Notes under the pieces: generated by a model
Databases searched by the model: none
What the model saw: only the letters and a program-made list of their open reading frames with translations
Told to the model about the DNA's origin: nothing
Part shown: positions 40,728 to 49,797 of the stretch, in pieces
Position numbering within the stretch: the first letter of the stretch is position 1
Layout of the letters: the number at the start of each line of letters is the position of its first letter
NCBI GenBank assembly: GCA_964533375.1
Contig: CAZHLW010000001.1
Span: 248,001-312,000, forward strand
Length of the DNA: 64,000 nt
Direction: 5' to 3'
DNA from: CALREJ01 sp964533375
GTDB taxonomy: Bacteria; Patescibacteriota; Gracilibacteria; Peribacterales; Peribacteraceae
Made by a program: the position numbers and the translations under genes

Positions 40728-42011
40728 TCAGTTTTCGCGTCCGTGTCCAAGAAGATCCTTCGCAATCCGCTTGCTGAGTTCCACTCCCGGCTGGCCGTAC
40801 GGATCAATGCGATAAAGCTTCCCGAGCAGCACCACTTCCATCAAAAAGAAGTAGAAGAGCTGACCCAGATGATACTCATCCAACCGTGTGAGTGAGAGTG
40901 TCACGTGCGCGCGGCGCGCGGCGGTGAGCCCCTGACTTGTGCCGGCTAAACATGCATCGACCAGCTGTCCGAAACTTTTGCCTGCAATGTATTTCCATTC
41001 GTCAGGTACATCTGCGGGCACGGTAATGCGCGGTTTTTCGGTTTCGGTAATGAACAAGTGCCAGCATTTGTGCGGGCCCTGGATCCACTGCTGGAGCAGA
41101 GAATGCTGATCCTGCGTGCCGATAGCGGCGACGGGGAAGGGGTTATGTACTTCGTTCTTTCCCAGGCTTTCGGCAATCAGCTGCTGGTTCCAGCGGGCGA
41201 TCGACTGCAGGCGCTGGGCGTAGGGCATGATCACACGGATCAGGTAGCCCTTTTTGGTTTCCAGTAAAAACTGTACAGCGGCTAGCAGCGCAGCAGGATT
41301 TTCTTCCAGGGAATCATTCTGAGTGGTGCTGTCCATATCCATCGCACCCTGCACAAACTTACTGATGTCCGCATCAAGTAAGGCGAGCGGCAAAAGGCCA
41401 ACAGGCGTGAAAATGCAGTAGCGGCCTCCAACATCTTTCGGGATCGGGAGCATCGGGATTCCTTCTTTTTCTGCGAACGCATGGAGCGATCCGTTCTCGG
41501 GATCGGTAATGGCAACGGTGTGGCTTGCTGCCTTTTTGCCGAGCGCTTTTTTGAGCTCTTCGTAGAACAAAAAGAATGCGCTCATCGACTCGAGCGTTTC
41601 GCCGGACTTGCTCACCACCACAACGAGTGTGTGCTTCCAGTCGACAATGCGTGTGTAAAGTTCAATGAGTGTCGGATCAATCGTATCGACCAGAATGAAT
41701 TCCATTGTCTCCGGTCCTTCGAACATTTCCTGCAGCACCTTCGGTCCCAGTCCCGATCCACCGATGCCGATCCAGAGCACTGTCTGGATTTTTTCATCCT
41801 GCGCGTTCTCCGCAATCTCGCGGCAGCGCCGGATCATTTCCTCGTTTTGTGCGTCATTCATCCACGCGTGATGGCCGTTTTGTCGCTCTGTCTGGACGTC
41901 CGCAATCATCCGCTTCATCGACCCTTTCATGGCTGTCAGCTCGTGTTCGGGGAGTCCCAGTGATGGTGTCAGCACTTTGGCGAGTGTGGAGGTGATGTCG
42001 AGATGCAACAT
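40728..42011 (-). CDS. pgi: Glucose-6-phosphate isomerase
   Basis: A 427-aa glycolytic enzyme of the shorter bacterial type. The sugar-phosphate binding segments WIGIGGSGLGPKVLQEMFEG and VVVSKSGETLESMSAFFLF are present, as are EKEGIPMLPIPKDVGGRYCIFTPVGLLPLAL and a C-terminal QPGVELSK. It lies between ruvA (upstream, 46 nt) and trxA. The ATG is preceded by TAACCCATC word repeats rather than a ribosome site. Confidence 0.93.
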   Translation of the reverse strand: MLHLDITSTLAKVLTPSLGLPEHELTAMKGSMKRMIADVQTERQNGHHAWMNDAQNEEMIRRCREIAENAQDEKIQTVLWIGIGGSGLGPKVLQEMFEGPETMEFILVDTIDPTLIELYTRIVDWKHTLVVVVSKSGETLESMSAFFLFYEELKKALGKKAASHTVAITDPENGSLHAFAEKEGIPMLPIPKDVGGRYCIFTPVGLLPLALLDADISKFVQGAMDMDSTTQNDSLEENPAALLAAVQFLLETKKGYLIRVIMPYAQRLQSIARWNQQLIAESLGKNEVHNPFPVAAIGTQDQHSLLQQWIQGPHKCWHLFITETEKPRITVPADVPDEWKYIAGKSFGQLVDACLAGTSQGLTAARRAHVTLSLTRLDEYHLGQLFYFFLMEVVLLGKLYRIDPYGQPGVELSKRIAKDLLGHGREN

Positions 42012-42047
42012 GATGGGTTATGAGTTATCGGTTATGGGTTATGGGGG
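42012..42047. repeat. GGTTATGGG word repeat before pgi
   Basis: GGGTTATGAGTTATCGG then TTATGGGTTATGGGGGG touches the pgi start codon. A shorter relative (40678-40703) touches trxA. Confidence 0.55.
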
Positions 42048-42057
42048 GTCTTGAAAG

Positions 42058-42636
42058 TTAGAGGCTGCGCAATGCTGCAGTGACTCTTTCTTCTGTGGAA
42101 CTTAAATCGGAGGGCAATGATTCCAGCGCGCGCATGATGTCGCCGTTGGCGAAGCCCAGTTGTGCCAGGGCGGCGATTGCGTCGCGGTCGAAGCGGGAGC
42201 CGGAAACAACCATCGCCTCTGTCGAGAACATTTCCATATGTTTTTCTGCCATCGATTTCAGTTCGACGAGGAGCTTCTCAGCCGTTTTTCTGCCGATACC
42301 TTTAATAGAGGTGAGCACGGCGGGGTCTTCTTCGTTGATTGCCTGCACCAGAATGCCGCGCGGCACGGCGCAGAGTTCCAGTCCCATCCGCGGCCCGATG
42401 CCGCTGATTTGAATGAGGGCATCAAACAGTTTTTTCGTCTGCACATCGGCAAAACCAAACAGTTCAAAGCGGTCTTCCCGCACATAGGTTGTTATATGCA
42501 GCTGCGCACTCTCGCCGTCTTTCAGGTCGTCCCACACGGTAATGGGCACTGCCACGTCGTACCCCACACCCTGAATATCCACAATCACGCTACCGGGAGC
42601 CGTTTTGCCAATGATGCCCCGGAGACTTGCGATCAT
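42058..42636 (-). CDS. ruvA: Holliday junction helicase subunit RuvA
   Basis: A 192-aa DNA-binding subunit that holds Holliday junctions for RuvB. N-terminal OB fold (MIASLRGIIGKTAPGSVIVDIQGVGYDV), two helix-hairpin-helix motifs (LIQISGIGPRMGLEL, LTSIKGIGRKTAEKLLVEL), and the C-terminal RuvB-binding helices. I chose MIASLRG at 42636, preceded by TGC-TATGCT ending 8 nt upstream; the earlier ATG lies in the promoter. Confidence 0.94.
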   Translation of the reverse strand: MIASLRGIIGKTAPGSVIVDIQGVGYDVAVPITVWDDLKDGESAQLHITTYVREDRFELFGFADVQTKKLFDALIQISGIGPRMGLELCAVPRGILVQAINEEDPAVLTSIKGIGRKTAEKLLVELKSMAEKHMEMFSTEAMVVSGSRFDRDAIAALAQLGFANGDIMRALESLPSDLSSTEERVTAALRSL

Positions 42637-42710
42637 ACGGCCGGAGCATAGCAAAGAGCGGGTCGGCATGTGCTTTTCGAAAGTGTGTTTTTCATGTATA
42701 ATATCTGGAA

Positions 42711-43943
42711 ATGCACACTCTTCACCGGACGCTCACGGCTCTCGTTCTTCTGGCTCTTTTAGTGCCTGTGGGAACGGCTTCTCTGGCACTCGTGTCGCTT
42801 GATCAACGTGAGCAGGCGGAGGAATCGTTGCAGGATGCCATTTCCGATGCCGTCACCACGTACCGTCAGCGTGGCTTTGCGCAGTCGAAGCTCACAAAGG
42901 GTCAGAGTCTGCAGGAAAAAGGTCAGGCGCGTATCCAGTCGCTTGAAAAAAAGAAACTGGAACTGCGCAGGAAGATTGTCGCGGAGCGCCGCATCATCAA
43001 AACAGTTTCCACAATGTACGGCATCACGCTCACAGGTAGTGGTCAGGTAGCGTCACTCATCAGTGCAGAAAAAACGCGTCTGGTCCGCATGGTCCGTGCG
43101 CAGTATTTCCGTTTGAGTCTGGGGGCGACTGATGCGCCGCGCAAGATGGTGATTGAATCTGTGCTCCACGCAGCAGCCGGCCGCTCCGATGCGAATTCTC
43201 TCCAGTCGGCACAGATGCGATTCATTGCAGATCTTGCTTCTGCACAGGATGCCTTCATCGCACTGCCTGCATTGCAAAAAGAACGCGAAGCAGTGATGGC
43301 GGATTACCATGCTGCGCAGATGGACATCAAAACCGGAGAAGCGCTGCAGGAAGCGGGGGACAATACCCTCAGTGATATCCAGAAGATTACGATGGATGTG
43401 CATAACCAGGTGCTGAAACTGCAGGGCGAACTTGCCCGCATCGACGCCCGCCTGAAGAGCAAAGCCGAACGTGCGCTCATTGAAAAAGGACTGCTCGATC
43501 CGTCCGCGCTTTCAAACGGTCATGCAGTCGGCGCCACGCCCAGTTTCCTGTGGCCGGTCTACGGTCCGGTCTCCGCAGGCTTCATGAACAGCGACTATAA
43601 AAAGCACTTCGGCGTGCCGCACCTGGGAATGGATATTGTCGTGCCGCAGGACAGCGCAGTCTATGCAGCCGCAGAAGGAGTCGTCTTCCTTGTCCGCGAT
43701 GGCGGAAAAACCGGCTACAGCTACATTCTGATTGGTCACCGCGATGGCTACGCAACGCTCTACGGACACGTCTCGGCGGCGCTCGTCACCGCCGGTCAGG
43801 ACGTCACCGCCGGTCAGCAGATCGCACTCAGCGGCGGAACACCGGGAACCCACGGCGCCGGCCCGATGACAACTGCAGCCCATCTGCATTTTGAGGTGAT
43901 TCAGGGTGGAACGAATGTGAACCCGAAGACAGTCTTGCCTTAA
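42711..43943 (+). CDS. Secreted M23 peptidase, EnvC-like murein hydrolase
   Basis: 410 aa. A signal peptide (residues about 1-25) is followed by a long coiled coil (about 30-250; KGQARIQSLEKKKLELRRKIVAERR, LQGELARIDARLKSKAERALI). The C-terminal LytM/M23 domain has zinc ligands in HLGMD (near 303-307) and HLHFE (near 391-395). This is the EnvC/NlpD-type layout used to cut or activate cutting of peptidoglycan at division. TATAAT ends 8 nt before the ATG. Confidence 0.88.
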   Translation: MHTLHRTLTALVLLALLVPVGTASLALVSLDQREQAEESLQDAISDAVTTYRQRGFAQSKLTKGQSLQEKGQARIQSLEKKKLELRRKIVAERRIIKTVSTMYGITLTGSGQVASLISAEKTRLVRMVRAQYFRLSLGATDAPRKMVIESVLHAAAGRSDANSLQSAQMRFIADLASAQDAFIALPALQKEREAVMADYHAAQMDIKTGEALQEAGDNTLSDIQKITMDVHNQVLKLQGELARIDARLKSKAERALIEKGLLDPSALSNGHAVGATPSFLWPVYGPVSAGFMNSDYKKHFGVPHLGMDIVVPQDSAVYAAAEGVVFLVRDGGKTGYSYILIGHRDGYATLYGHVSAALVTAGQDVTAGQQIALSGGTPGTHGAGPMTTAAHLHFEVIQGGTNVNPKTVLP

Positions 43944-44126
43944 AGGGGAAGAGTTATAAAATCGGCCCCTTTATGTGCGAATCTCCCATGAGCGTCAACG
44001 ATGATGAACGACAGCAGTCACTCTGCAGTTGTATTCCGCCATCGCTGCACTGGAAAGTGAAACATCATTTGTGTCATGTGTTTCGTATGGAGCATCGTCC
44101 CTCTCCAAAGACACAGGTGGCTCCTC

Positions 44127-45185
44127 TTACACAATCAGCATCCCATCCCCAAAGCTAAAAAAGCGAAACTCCCTTTCCATCGCCTGTTTATATAAATCCA
44201 GCAATGTCTTGCGACCGGTAAATGCCGAAACCATCATCAGCAGACTTGAGCGGGGAACGTGGAAGTTTGTGATGAGTCCATCCACAAAATTCAGGTGATC
44301 GTTTTCGGTGATGAAGATGTCGGTGATGCCGCTGAGACGAGTTAAGGTCGAGGATGAGGTTAAGGTTAAGGATTCGCAGGCAGACTCGAGAGTACGAACG
44401 GTCGTTGTGCCGACGGCGATGATGGAACGGTGATTTTTCTTGGCATCGTTGAGAAGATTTGCGGTGTCCGGATCGATTTCATAGAACTCTTCGTGGAGCC
44501 TCTTTTCTTTCCAATGTTCATCGGTGAGAGGAGCGAACGTTCCGAGGTTCACGTGCAGTGTGACGTAGCACACCTGGCGGCCACTTTGTTCAATCTTTGT
44601 GATCAACTCTTCCGTGAAGTGTAAGCCAGCCGTTGGCGCTGCTACTGATCCGGTTTGAGATGCGTACACTGTCTGATATTCACTCCGGCGCTGCTCTTCT
44701 GTGAGCGGTGATTCTTTGATGTACGGCGGCAGCGGTGTCTCGCCAAATGTTTCGAGAAGAGATCGCAGATTATCCATCGGAAAAGACGGCGTAAGCAGTG
44801 CATATTTTCCATCACGCTCTTCGACCAGAAAGAAGTGGCCATCATTCCACATCAGCTTGTCGCCCGCTTTGAATTTGCCGTCGGCCATCACGCGGATATG
44901 GTTTCCTTTCTGTTCCAGATACAGCGCCCCGACAGCACCACCTGTTTCTTTGGTCAGATGAAAACGCGCAGGAAATACTTTCGTCTGGTTGAACACGAGC
45001 ACGCAGTTTTCCGGCAGGTAGTCCACAATATCCGCGAATGTCGCAAACGATGTCTGCCTGGTGTCGCGGCTATAGACCAGGAGCTTGGCACTGTCGCGGG
45101 GCTGTGCGGGGGATTGGGCAATCACCTCCGGCGGGAAGGTGTAATCAAAGGGGGCCAGCACATCGTCCAGAGTCTCTTCCATCAC
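44127..45185 (-). CDS. queA: tRNA preQ1-34 ribosyltransferase-isomerase QueA
   Basis: A 352-aa enzyme of queuosine synthesis that transfers ribose from SAM to preQ1 in tRNA. Family strings are clear: FDYTFPPEVIAQSPAQPRDSAKLLV, VAAPTAGLHFTEELI, HVNLGTFAPL, GTTTVRTLESAC, NFHVPRSSLLMMVSAF and FRFFSFGDGMLI. Between VRTLESAC and ITDIFITEND lies an insertion ESLTLTSSSTLTRLSG, encoded by AAGGTT word repeats. Its ATG overlaps the rsmI stop by 4 nt, so it is co-translated with rsmI. Confidence 0.94.
   Translation of the reverse strand: MMEETLDDVLAPFDYTFPPEVIAQSPAQPRDSAKLLVYSRDTRQTSFATFADIVDYLPENCVLVFNQTKVFPARFHLTKETGGAVGALYLEQKGNHIRVMADGKFKAGDKLMWNDGHFFLVEERDGKYALLTPSFPMDNLRSLLETFGETPLPPYIKESPLTEEQRRSEYQTVYASQTGSVAAPTAGLHFTEELITKIEQSGRQVCYVTLHVNLGTFAPLTDEHWKEKRLHEEFYEIDPDTANLLNDAKKNHRSIIAVGTTTVRTLESACESLTLTSSSTLTRLSGITDIFITENDHLNFVDGLITNFHVPRSSLLMMVSAFTGRKTLLDLYKQAMEREFRFFSFGDGMLIV
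44341..44373. repeat. AAGGTT word repeat inside queA
   Basis: GTTAAGGTCGAGGATGAGG then TTAAGGTTAAGG, in frame with queA and read as Thr/Leu/Ser-rich residues. It matches intergenic words at 35751-35778 and 26462-26482. Confidence 0.6.
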
Positions 45186-45859
45186 CGTTCCATGGGACCG
45201 ATCACCAGGACGAATTCTCCTTTCTTCGTGATGTTCTTCGCAGCATCACTTAGGCCACTCACAGTCGTTTGCAGAATTTCCTCATGCATTTTCGTGAGTT
45301 CCCGCCCGATTACCACTGCGCGTTCCGGCTGATCTTTGAGCGCTGCACTCAGCTCCATCAGTGTCTTTTCAATGCGATGCACCGATTCGTAAAACACGAT
45401 CGTTTCCTTTGTAGTCGCAAAGCCGTCGATCATGGTCTTGCGGCCCTTCTTGAGCGGCAGGAATCCGAGGTAGAGGAAATGATTGATAGGCAGGCCGGAT
45501 GCGGAGAGTGCAGCCAGAAATGCCGACGCGCCGGGAATCACTTCAATTTTAATGCCTTCTTTCCTGCAACGATCAACAATCGCAAAACCGGGATCACTGA
45601 TACCGGGCGTTCCCGCATCACTCACCAGAGCCATGTGTTCACCTGCCTTCAGTCTGTCGACCACGCCGTCGAGTTTCCGGGGATCGGTATAGCCATGCAG
45701 GCTGATGAGTTCTTTCTTCGGCAGCTCCAGCTGATGCAGCAAACCGCCGGTCACACGCGTGTCTTCGCACACAATCGCCGTGACATCTTTGAGTGTCTGG
45801 ATAGCGCGGAGGGTGATGTCGCCCAGGTTTCCAATCGGTGTTGCAATGATAGATAACAT
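45182..45859 (-). CDS. rsmI: 16S rRNA (cytidine1402-2'-O)-methyltransferase
   Basis: A 225-aa SAM-dependent enzyme that methylates C1402 in the ribosomal decoding centre. The start MLSIIATPIGNLGDITLRAIQTL is the family hallmark. Also present: VCEDTRVTGGLLHQL, LVSDAGTPGISDPGF, EVIPGASAFLAALSASGLP and RAVVIGRELTKMHEE. I chose the ATG at 45859; the frame upstream passes through a REP-like palindrome. Its stop overlaps queA. Confidence 0.95.
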   Translation of the reverse strand: MLSIIATPIGNLGDITLRAIQTLKDVTAIVCEDTRVTGGLLHQLELPKKELISLHGYTDPRKLDGVVDRLKAGEHMALVSDAGTPGISDPGFAIVDRCRKEGIKIEVIPGASAFLAALSASGLPINHFLYLGFLPLKKGRKTMIDGFATTKETIVFYESVHRIEKTLMELSAALKDQPERAVVIGRELTKMHEEILQTTVSGLSDAAKNITKKGEFVLVIGPMER

Positions 45860-45892
45860 ACAAAGTTGGTGGTTAGACGAAGGTTGTTGCTT

Positions 45893-45913
45893 GCCCTGAG
45901 CCCGTCGAAGGGC
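45893..45913. repeat. REP-like palindrome, copy 4
   Basis: Arms GCCC and GGGC around TGAGCCCGTCGAA, 34 nt upstream of the rsmI start. Confidence 0.6.
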
Positions 45914-46082
45914 CGATGGGTGTGGCGACAATGGAGAGCACAGGAGGAGCTTATAGCTTTCGGCTTTCGGCTTCTAGACGTGGTTGCTGTGTCTTGTTTT
46001 ATTCATCTTTTCAGGGTTTGATAGCTCTATCCGGTCTTTTCTGTTCCCTTCAGAGCGAGGCAAAAATGCTCATACTCCTGAA

Positions 46083-46229
46083 AATCGCGACTGTTGTGCA
46101 TGAGTTGGCAAGGTGCTTCTTTGCTTTCTACCCCGCAGCACGAAAACCGATGCCGCGGCGGCCACGGCAGGATGCAAAGGACTGGTGACCACTGACGGAT
46201 GGCTCCTGCGAGTCGTCCGTCTTTTTTTT
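46083..46229 (+). ncRNA. Candidate small RNA upstream of gyrA
   Basis: A 464-bp gap (45860-46323) without a convincing protein gene holds a promoter (TTCAGA at 46049, 16 nt, CATACT at 46071) and, about 120 nt on, a strong terminator. The RNA of about 145 nt would contain a GTGC/GCAC pairing, a GC-rich stem around CCGCGGCGG and a TGGTGACCA element. It does not match SRP, 6S, RNase P or tmRNA signatures that I know. The first part of the gap (45947-45976) carries CTTTCGG word repeats. Confidence 0.5.
46194..46229 (+). terminator. Rho-independent terminator upstream of gyrA
   Basis: GACGGATGGCTC pairs with GAGTCGTCCGTC around loop CTGC, then eight T. It ends 95 nt before the gyrA ATG. Confidence 0.8.
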
Positions 46230-46323
46230 ATTGAATGTTCATTTTTCTTGTCCAATTCGCCCAAACCCCTTTCCTTAAGGGCATCTTCCGGTATCATTCC
46301 GGGGTCCCATTCTCCTTTTTTCT

Positions 46324-48963
46324 ATGGCAGCAAAAGACGACGTGAACCCAACCGACGGTCAGCAGGAACTTACCAGTAACGATGGTGAATCCTTGTCGTC
46401 CATCGGACGCATAAAAGCGCGCCCGATTGTGACGGAGATGGAAGAGAGTTACCTAAGCTACGCAATGAGCGTGATTGTCGCCCGTGCGCTGCCGGATGCG
46501 CGTGACGGTATGAAGCCGGTGCACCGCCGCATTTTGTTTGCCATGCACGAAGCAGGACTCCGTTCGACTGCCAAATTCAAGAAATGTGCGAACGTGGTGG
46601 GAGATGTACTTGGTAAGTATCACCCGCATGGCGACTCGTCCGTGTACGAAGCCCTGGTCCGTATGGCCCAGGATTTCTCGATGCGCTATCCGCTCATTCA
46701 CGGTCAGGGAAACTTCGGTTCCATCGACGGAGACGGCGCCGCTGCCTACCGTTACACGGAATCGAAAATGGCGAAGATTACGGAGGAGATGCTCTCGGAC
46801 ATTGAAAAAGACACCGTCACATTTGTTCCGAACTACGATGCGTCCCGTAAGGAGCCATCTGTGCTTCCGGCAAAAATTCCGAACCTGCTTTTGAACGGTA
46901 CCGTCGGTATTGCCGTCGGTATGGCTACGAACATTCCGCCGCACAACCTGCACGAGCTCATCAATGCTATCAATCACCTCGTCGACAATCCGGAAGCCAC
47001 CGTTGAAGACCTGCTCAAATTCGTGCAGGGCCCCGACTTCCCGACAGGCGGTATTATTTACGACAAAGAAGCCATCAAGCAGGCATACCTCACGGGCCGC
47101 GGCTCTGTGATGATGCGCGGAAAGGCGGAAATTGAGGAACTCTCAAGCGGCCGCTTCCACATCCGCATCAGCGAAATTCCGTACCAGGTGAACAAGTCCA
47201 CGCTCATTGAAAAGATGGCGTCGCTGGTGAACGACAAAGTGATCATCGGTATTTCCGATATCCGCGACGAATCCGACCGCGAGGGAATCCGTATCATCGT
47301 CGAACTCAAGAAAGATGCATACCCGCAGAAAATCCTCAACCAGCTCTACAAGCACACCGATCTCCAGAGCAGCTTCGGCTACAACATGATCGCTCTGGCC
47401 GATGGCCTGCAGCCGCGCCTTATGAACTTGCAGGAACTGCTGAGTGTGTTCGTGGAGCACCGCAGAGTCGTCATCACCCGCCGCATCACCTTCGAGCGCG
47501 ACCGCGCCATGGAGCGTGCGCACATCTTGGAAGGTTTGGTCATTGCGCTGGATAATATTGATGCCGTTGTGGATACCATCCGCAAGAGCGATACCCGCGA
47601 AATGGCTCGCGAGCGCCTCATGAAGAAGTTCAAACTGACCGAAATCCAGGCAACTGCCATCCTCGAAATGCGACTCCAGACACTCGTCGGACTTGAGCGC
47701 CAGAAGATTGTGGATGAACTTGAAGGCCTGAAAAAATTCATTGATGAATGCAACGCCATCCTGAAGGACAAGAAGAAGATCGATAACGTCTTCCTGACAG
47801 AACTTGCCGATATCAAGAAGGCCTACGGCGACGAGCGCCGCACTGCAGTGGTGCCCACAGCAGCAGGGGAATTCAGCGCGAAGGACACGATCCCGAATGC
47901 CCCGATGATTGTGACCCTCACCCGCAGCGGCTACGTGAAGCGTCTCAGCCCGCTGCAGTTCCGTGCACAACACAGAGGAGGAAAGGGAATCAAAGGAGCG
48001 GACGTCCGCGATGACGACGAAGTGCTGAGCATCCTGCACATCATGAACCACGACGACCTGCTCTTCTTCACCAACACAGGACGCCTCTTCCAGATGCCTG
48101 CCTACGAACTCCCGCAGGCCGGACGCATTGCGCGCGGTCAGGCGATTGTGAACCTGCTCCAGCTCAAGCCCGAGGAGCGCATCACCGCCATCCTGAAAGC
48201 AGATTTGAGCGAAGCAAAATTCCTCTTCATGGTGACCGACCACGGAACCGTGAAGCGCACGGAGGTGGGTGAATTCCAGAACATCCGCCGCAGCGGTCTC
48301 ATTGCACAGAAGCTCCCCGAAGGCGAAAACCTGCAGTGGGTGGTTGCCACAGACGGCAAGAATGAAATCCTGATTGTGTCCCAGAAAGGAAAAGCCATCC
48401 GCTTCAAGGAAGACGATGTCCGCCCGATGGGCCGCAGCGCCGCCGGTGTGTACGGTATCCGCCTGGCCGATAATGATCGCGTGGTCGAAGCAGGGGTGAT
48501 TCGCGATGCCAGCAAGAGCAAGCTGATGGTGGTGATGGAAAACGGTCTCGGCAAAATGAGTCCGGTCACGGAATACCGTTTCCAGGGGCGCGGCGGATCG
48601 GGAGTGAAGGCTGCACAGCTCACGCCCAAAACAGGTGACATCATCGGTGCTGTGGTGCTGGAGGAAGGGGCAGAAGGAGATCTCCTCTGTATCAGCAAGC
48701 AGGGTCAGACGATTCGCATGGGACTGACAGACATCCCGTCCCGCGGTCGCGCGACGCAGGGTGTGATTGTGATGCGCCTGGATCCGCCGGATAAGGTCGC
48801 AACGATGAGCGTGGTCATGTATGACAAGGAAGCAGAGGAAGCTATGGCCATGGCTGCCGAGGAAGAAAGAGAAGGGGAGATGGAAGAACTCTTCGAAGAA
48901 GCGGAAATGGTTGAAAAGGCCGCGAAGAAGAGCAAGAGAAAGGCCGTAAAAGAGGTAAAATAA
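46324..48963 (+). CDS. gyrA: DNA gyrase subunit A
   Basis: An 879-aa gyrase A subunit, which cuts and rejoins DNA during negative supercoiling. The catalytic Tyr144 is in AAAYRYTE. The quinolone region reads HPHGDSSVYEALVRMAQ, with Ser and Glu at the two resistance sites, a wild-type-like pattern. The C-terminal beta-pinwheel carries the GyrA box QHRGGKG near residue 550, which separates it from ParC, followed by repeats of the FFTNTGRLFQMPAYELP kind. The C-terminus is acidic then lysine-rich. A TATCAT box (46293-46298) gives a leader of about 20 nt without a ribosome site. Confidence 0.97.
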   Translation: MAAKDDVNPTDGQQELTSNDGESLSSIGRIKARPIVTEMEESYLSYAMSVIVARALPDARDGMKPVHRRILFAMHEAGLRSTAKFKKCANVVGDVLGKYHPHGDSSVYEALVRMAQDFSMRYPLIHGQGNFGSIDGDGAAAYRYTESKMAKITEEMLSDIEKDTVTFVPNYDASRKEPSVLPAKIPNLLLNGTVGIAVGMATNIPPHNLHELINAINHLVDNPEATVEDLLKFVQGPDFPTGGIIYDKEAIKQAYLTGRGSVMMRGKAEIEELSSGRFHIRISEIPYQVNKSTLIEKMASLVNDKVIIGISDIRDESDREGIRIIVELKKDAYPQKILNQLYKHTDLQSSFGYNMIALADGLQPRLMNLQELLSVFVEHRRVVITRRITFERDRAMERAHILEGLVIALDNIDAVVDTIRKSDTREMARERLMKKFKLTEIQATAILEMRLQTLVGLERQKIVDELEGLKKFIDECNAILKDKKKIDNVFLTELADIKKAYGDERRTAVVPTAAGEFSAKDTIPNAPMIVTLTRSGYVKRLSPLQFRAQHRGGKGIKGADVRDDDEVLSILHIMNHDDLLFFTNTGRLFQMPAYELPQAGRIARGQAIVNLLQLKPEERITAILKADLSEAKFLFMVTDHGTVKRTEVGEFQNIRRSGLIAQKLPEGENLQWVVATDGKNEILIVSQKGKAIRFKEDDVRPMGRSAAGVYGIRLADNDRVVEAGVIRDASKSKLMVVMENGLGKMSPVTEYRFQGRGGSGVKAAQLTPKTGDIIGAVVLEEGAEGDLLCISKQGQTIRMGLTDIPSRGRATQGVIVMRLDPPDKVATMSVVMYDKEAEEAMAMAAEEEREGEMEELFEEAEMVEKAAKKSKRKAVKEVK

Positions 48964-49015
48964 GCCTTTTCTCTTTCCTTGCATCACGCCAAATCTTCTG
49001 TACAATCTCCCAGCT

Positions 49016-49243
49016 ATGAAGACCGCAATCCACCCGGAAATGCACCAAGAGGCCAAAACAACCTGCTCCACCTGCGGGACCGTCTTCATGATTCCTTCTA
49101 CCGTAAAGGAGCAAACAGTGGAAATCTGCCGCATGTGCCACCCGATCTATACAGGTAAGGCTCAGAAAGACCTGCGCGGAGGCCGTATCGATCGCTTCAA
49201 GAGCCGTATGGATAAAACGGCTGCAAAGAAGAAAGAGGCGTAA
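49016..49243 (+). CDS. rpmE: Ribosomal protein bL31, zinc-binding form
   Basis: A 75-aa L31 with Cys17, Cys20, Cys38 and Cys41 forming the zinc site of the C+ type. MKTAIHPEMHQEAKTTCSTC and CHPIYTGKAQ match the family, and a Lys-rich tail follows. Promoter TTGCAT, 16 nt, TACAAT ends 9 nt before the ATG, so the mRNA is probably leaderless. Confidence 0.93.
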   Translation: MKTAIHPEMHQEAKTTCSTCGTVFMIPSTVKEQTVEICRMCHPIYTGKAQKDLRGGRIDRFKSRMDKTAAKKKEA

Positions 49244-49330
49244 TACTAGGGAAATCGTGGTTATTCTGCCATTTTTACGTGTTTGGCTTTATAATTGACA
49301 ATTTTGATATATATTTTAATATATCTCCAT

Positions 49331-49714
49331 ATGACAACACCCTCAGAAACCCCATTCGAAGCTCCGGATCGTTCTGAATCCTCTAAAAAAATGCAGCAAT
49401 TGCGAAGAGAAGTTGGAACTTATTTGCAGCTTGGTGACCAAATAGTATTGGATAGATCGCAGTATCTTGATCGTATCGCAGGTGCGTATGCGGAGTATTG
49501 CATTGCTTCAATGAATGAGATGCAAAGAACGAAGGCGAATCATCTCAATGCATTAGCATCACTCGGTTTACCTGAAGAGGATATTTTACTGATTATCAAT
49601 CAGATTATTGAAGCATCGATCCTTCTGGGCACTCAAAAGCAGAAAATCACTTCCCCTGATACTGGAAGTATCCATACATCTGTGACAGATTTAATCGATG
49701 CGGATTGTATCTAA
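49331..49714 (+). CDS. Hypothetical protein, AT-rich
   Basis: A 127-aa, mostly helical soluble protein (MQQLRREVGTYLQLGDQIVLDRSQYLDRIAGAYAEY, then HLNALASLGLPEEDILLIINQIIEASILL). Codon use is more AT-rich than in rpmE and hrcA on either side, as in the gene at 38275. I chose the ATG at 49331; the 12 residues upstream lie in an AT-rich promoter-like stretch. No family recognised. Confidence 0.55.
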   Translation: MTTPSETPFEAPDRSESSKKMQQLRREVGTYLQLGDQIVLDRSQYLDRIAGAYAEYCIASMNEMQRTKANHLNALASLGLPEEDILLIINQIIEASILLGTQKQKITSPDTGSIHTSVTDLIDADCI

Positions 49715-49762
49715 TATTGTATGTGTCTGAACTTTACTACATGGCGTTAACAACCAATTCTG

Positions 49763-49783
49763 GCACTCATTCCTGATGAGTGC
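49763..49783. promoter_or_regulatory. CIRCE operator before hrcA
   Basis: GCACTC, nine bases, GAGTGC: the core of the CIRCE inverted repeat bound by HrcA. It overlaps an extended -10 (TGC-TACACT, 49781-49789) that ends 8 nt before the hrcA ATG, so bound HrcA would block the promoter. Confidence 0.85.
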
Positions 49784-49797
49784 TACACTCAGAGCGT

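Noticed and set aside
43973..44158. 61-codon frame between the M23 peptidase and queA
   Set aside because: A TATAAA box lies nearby, but the frame runs into the end of queA on the other strand, has no family and no codon bias; the gap (43944-44126) otherwise shows nothing.
47143..49134. 663-codon open frame on the minus strand
   Set aside because: It is antisense to gyrA and rpmE and exists because of their codon bias; the translation is His/Cys-rich and unlike any family.
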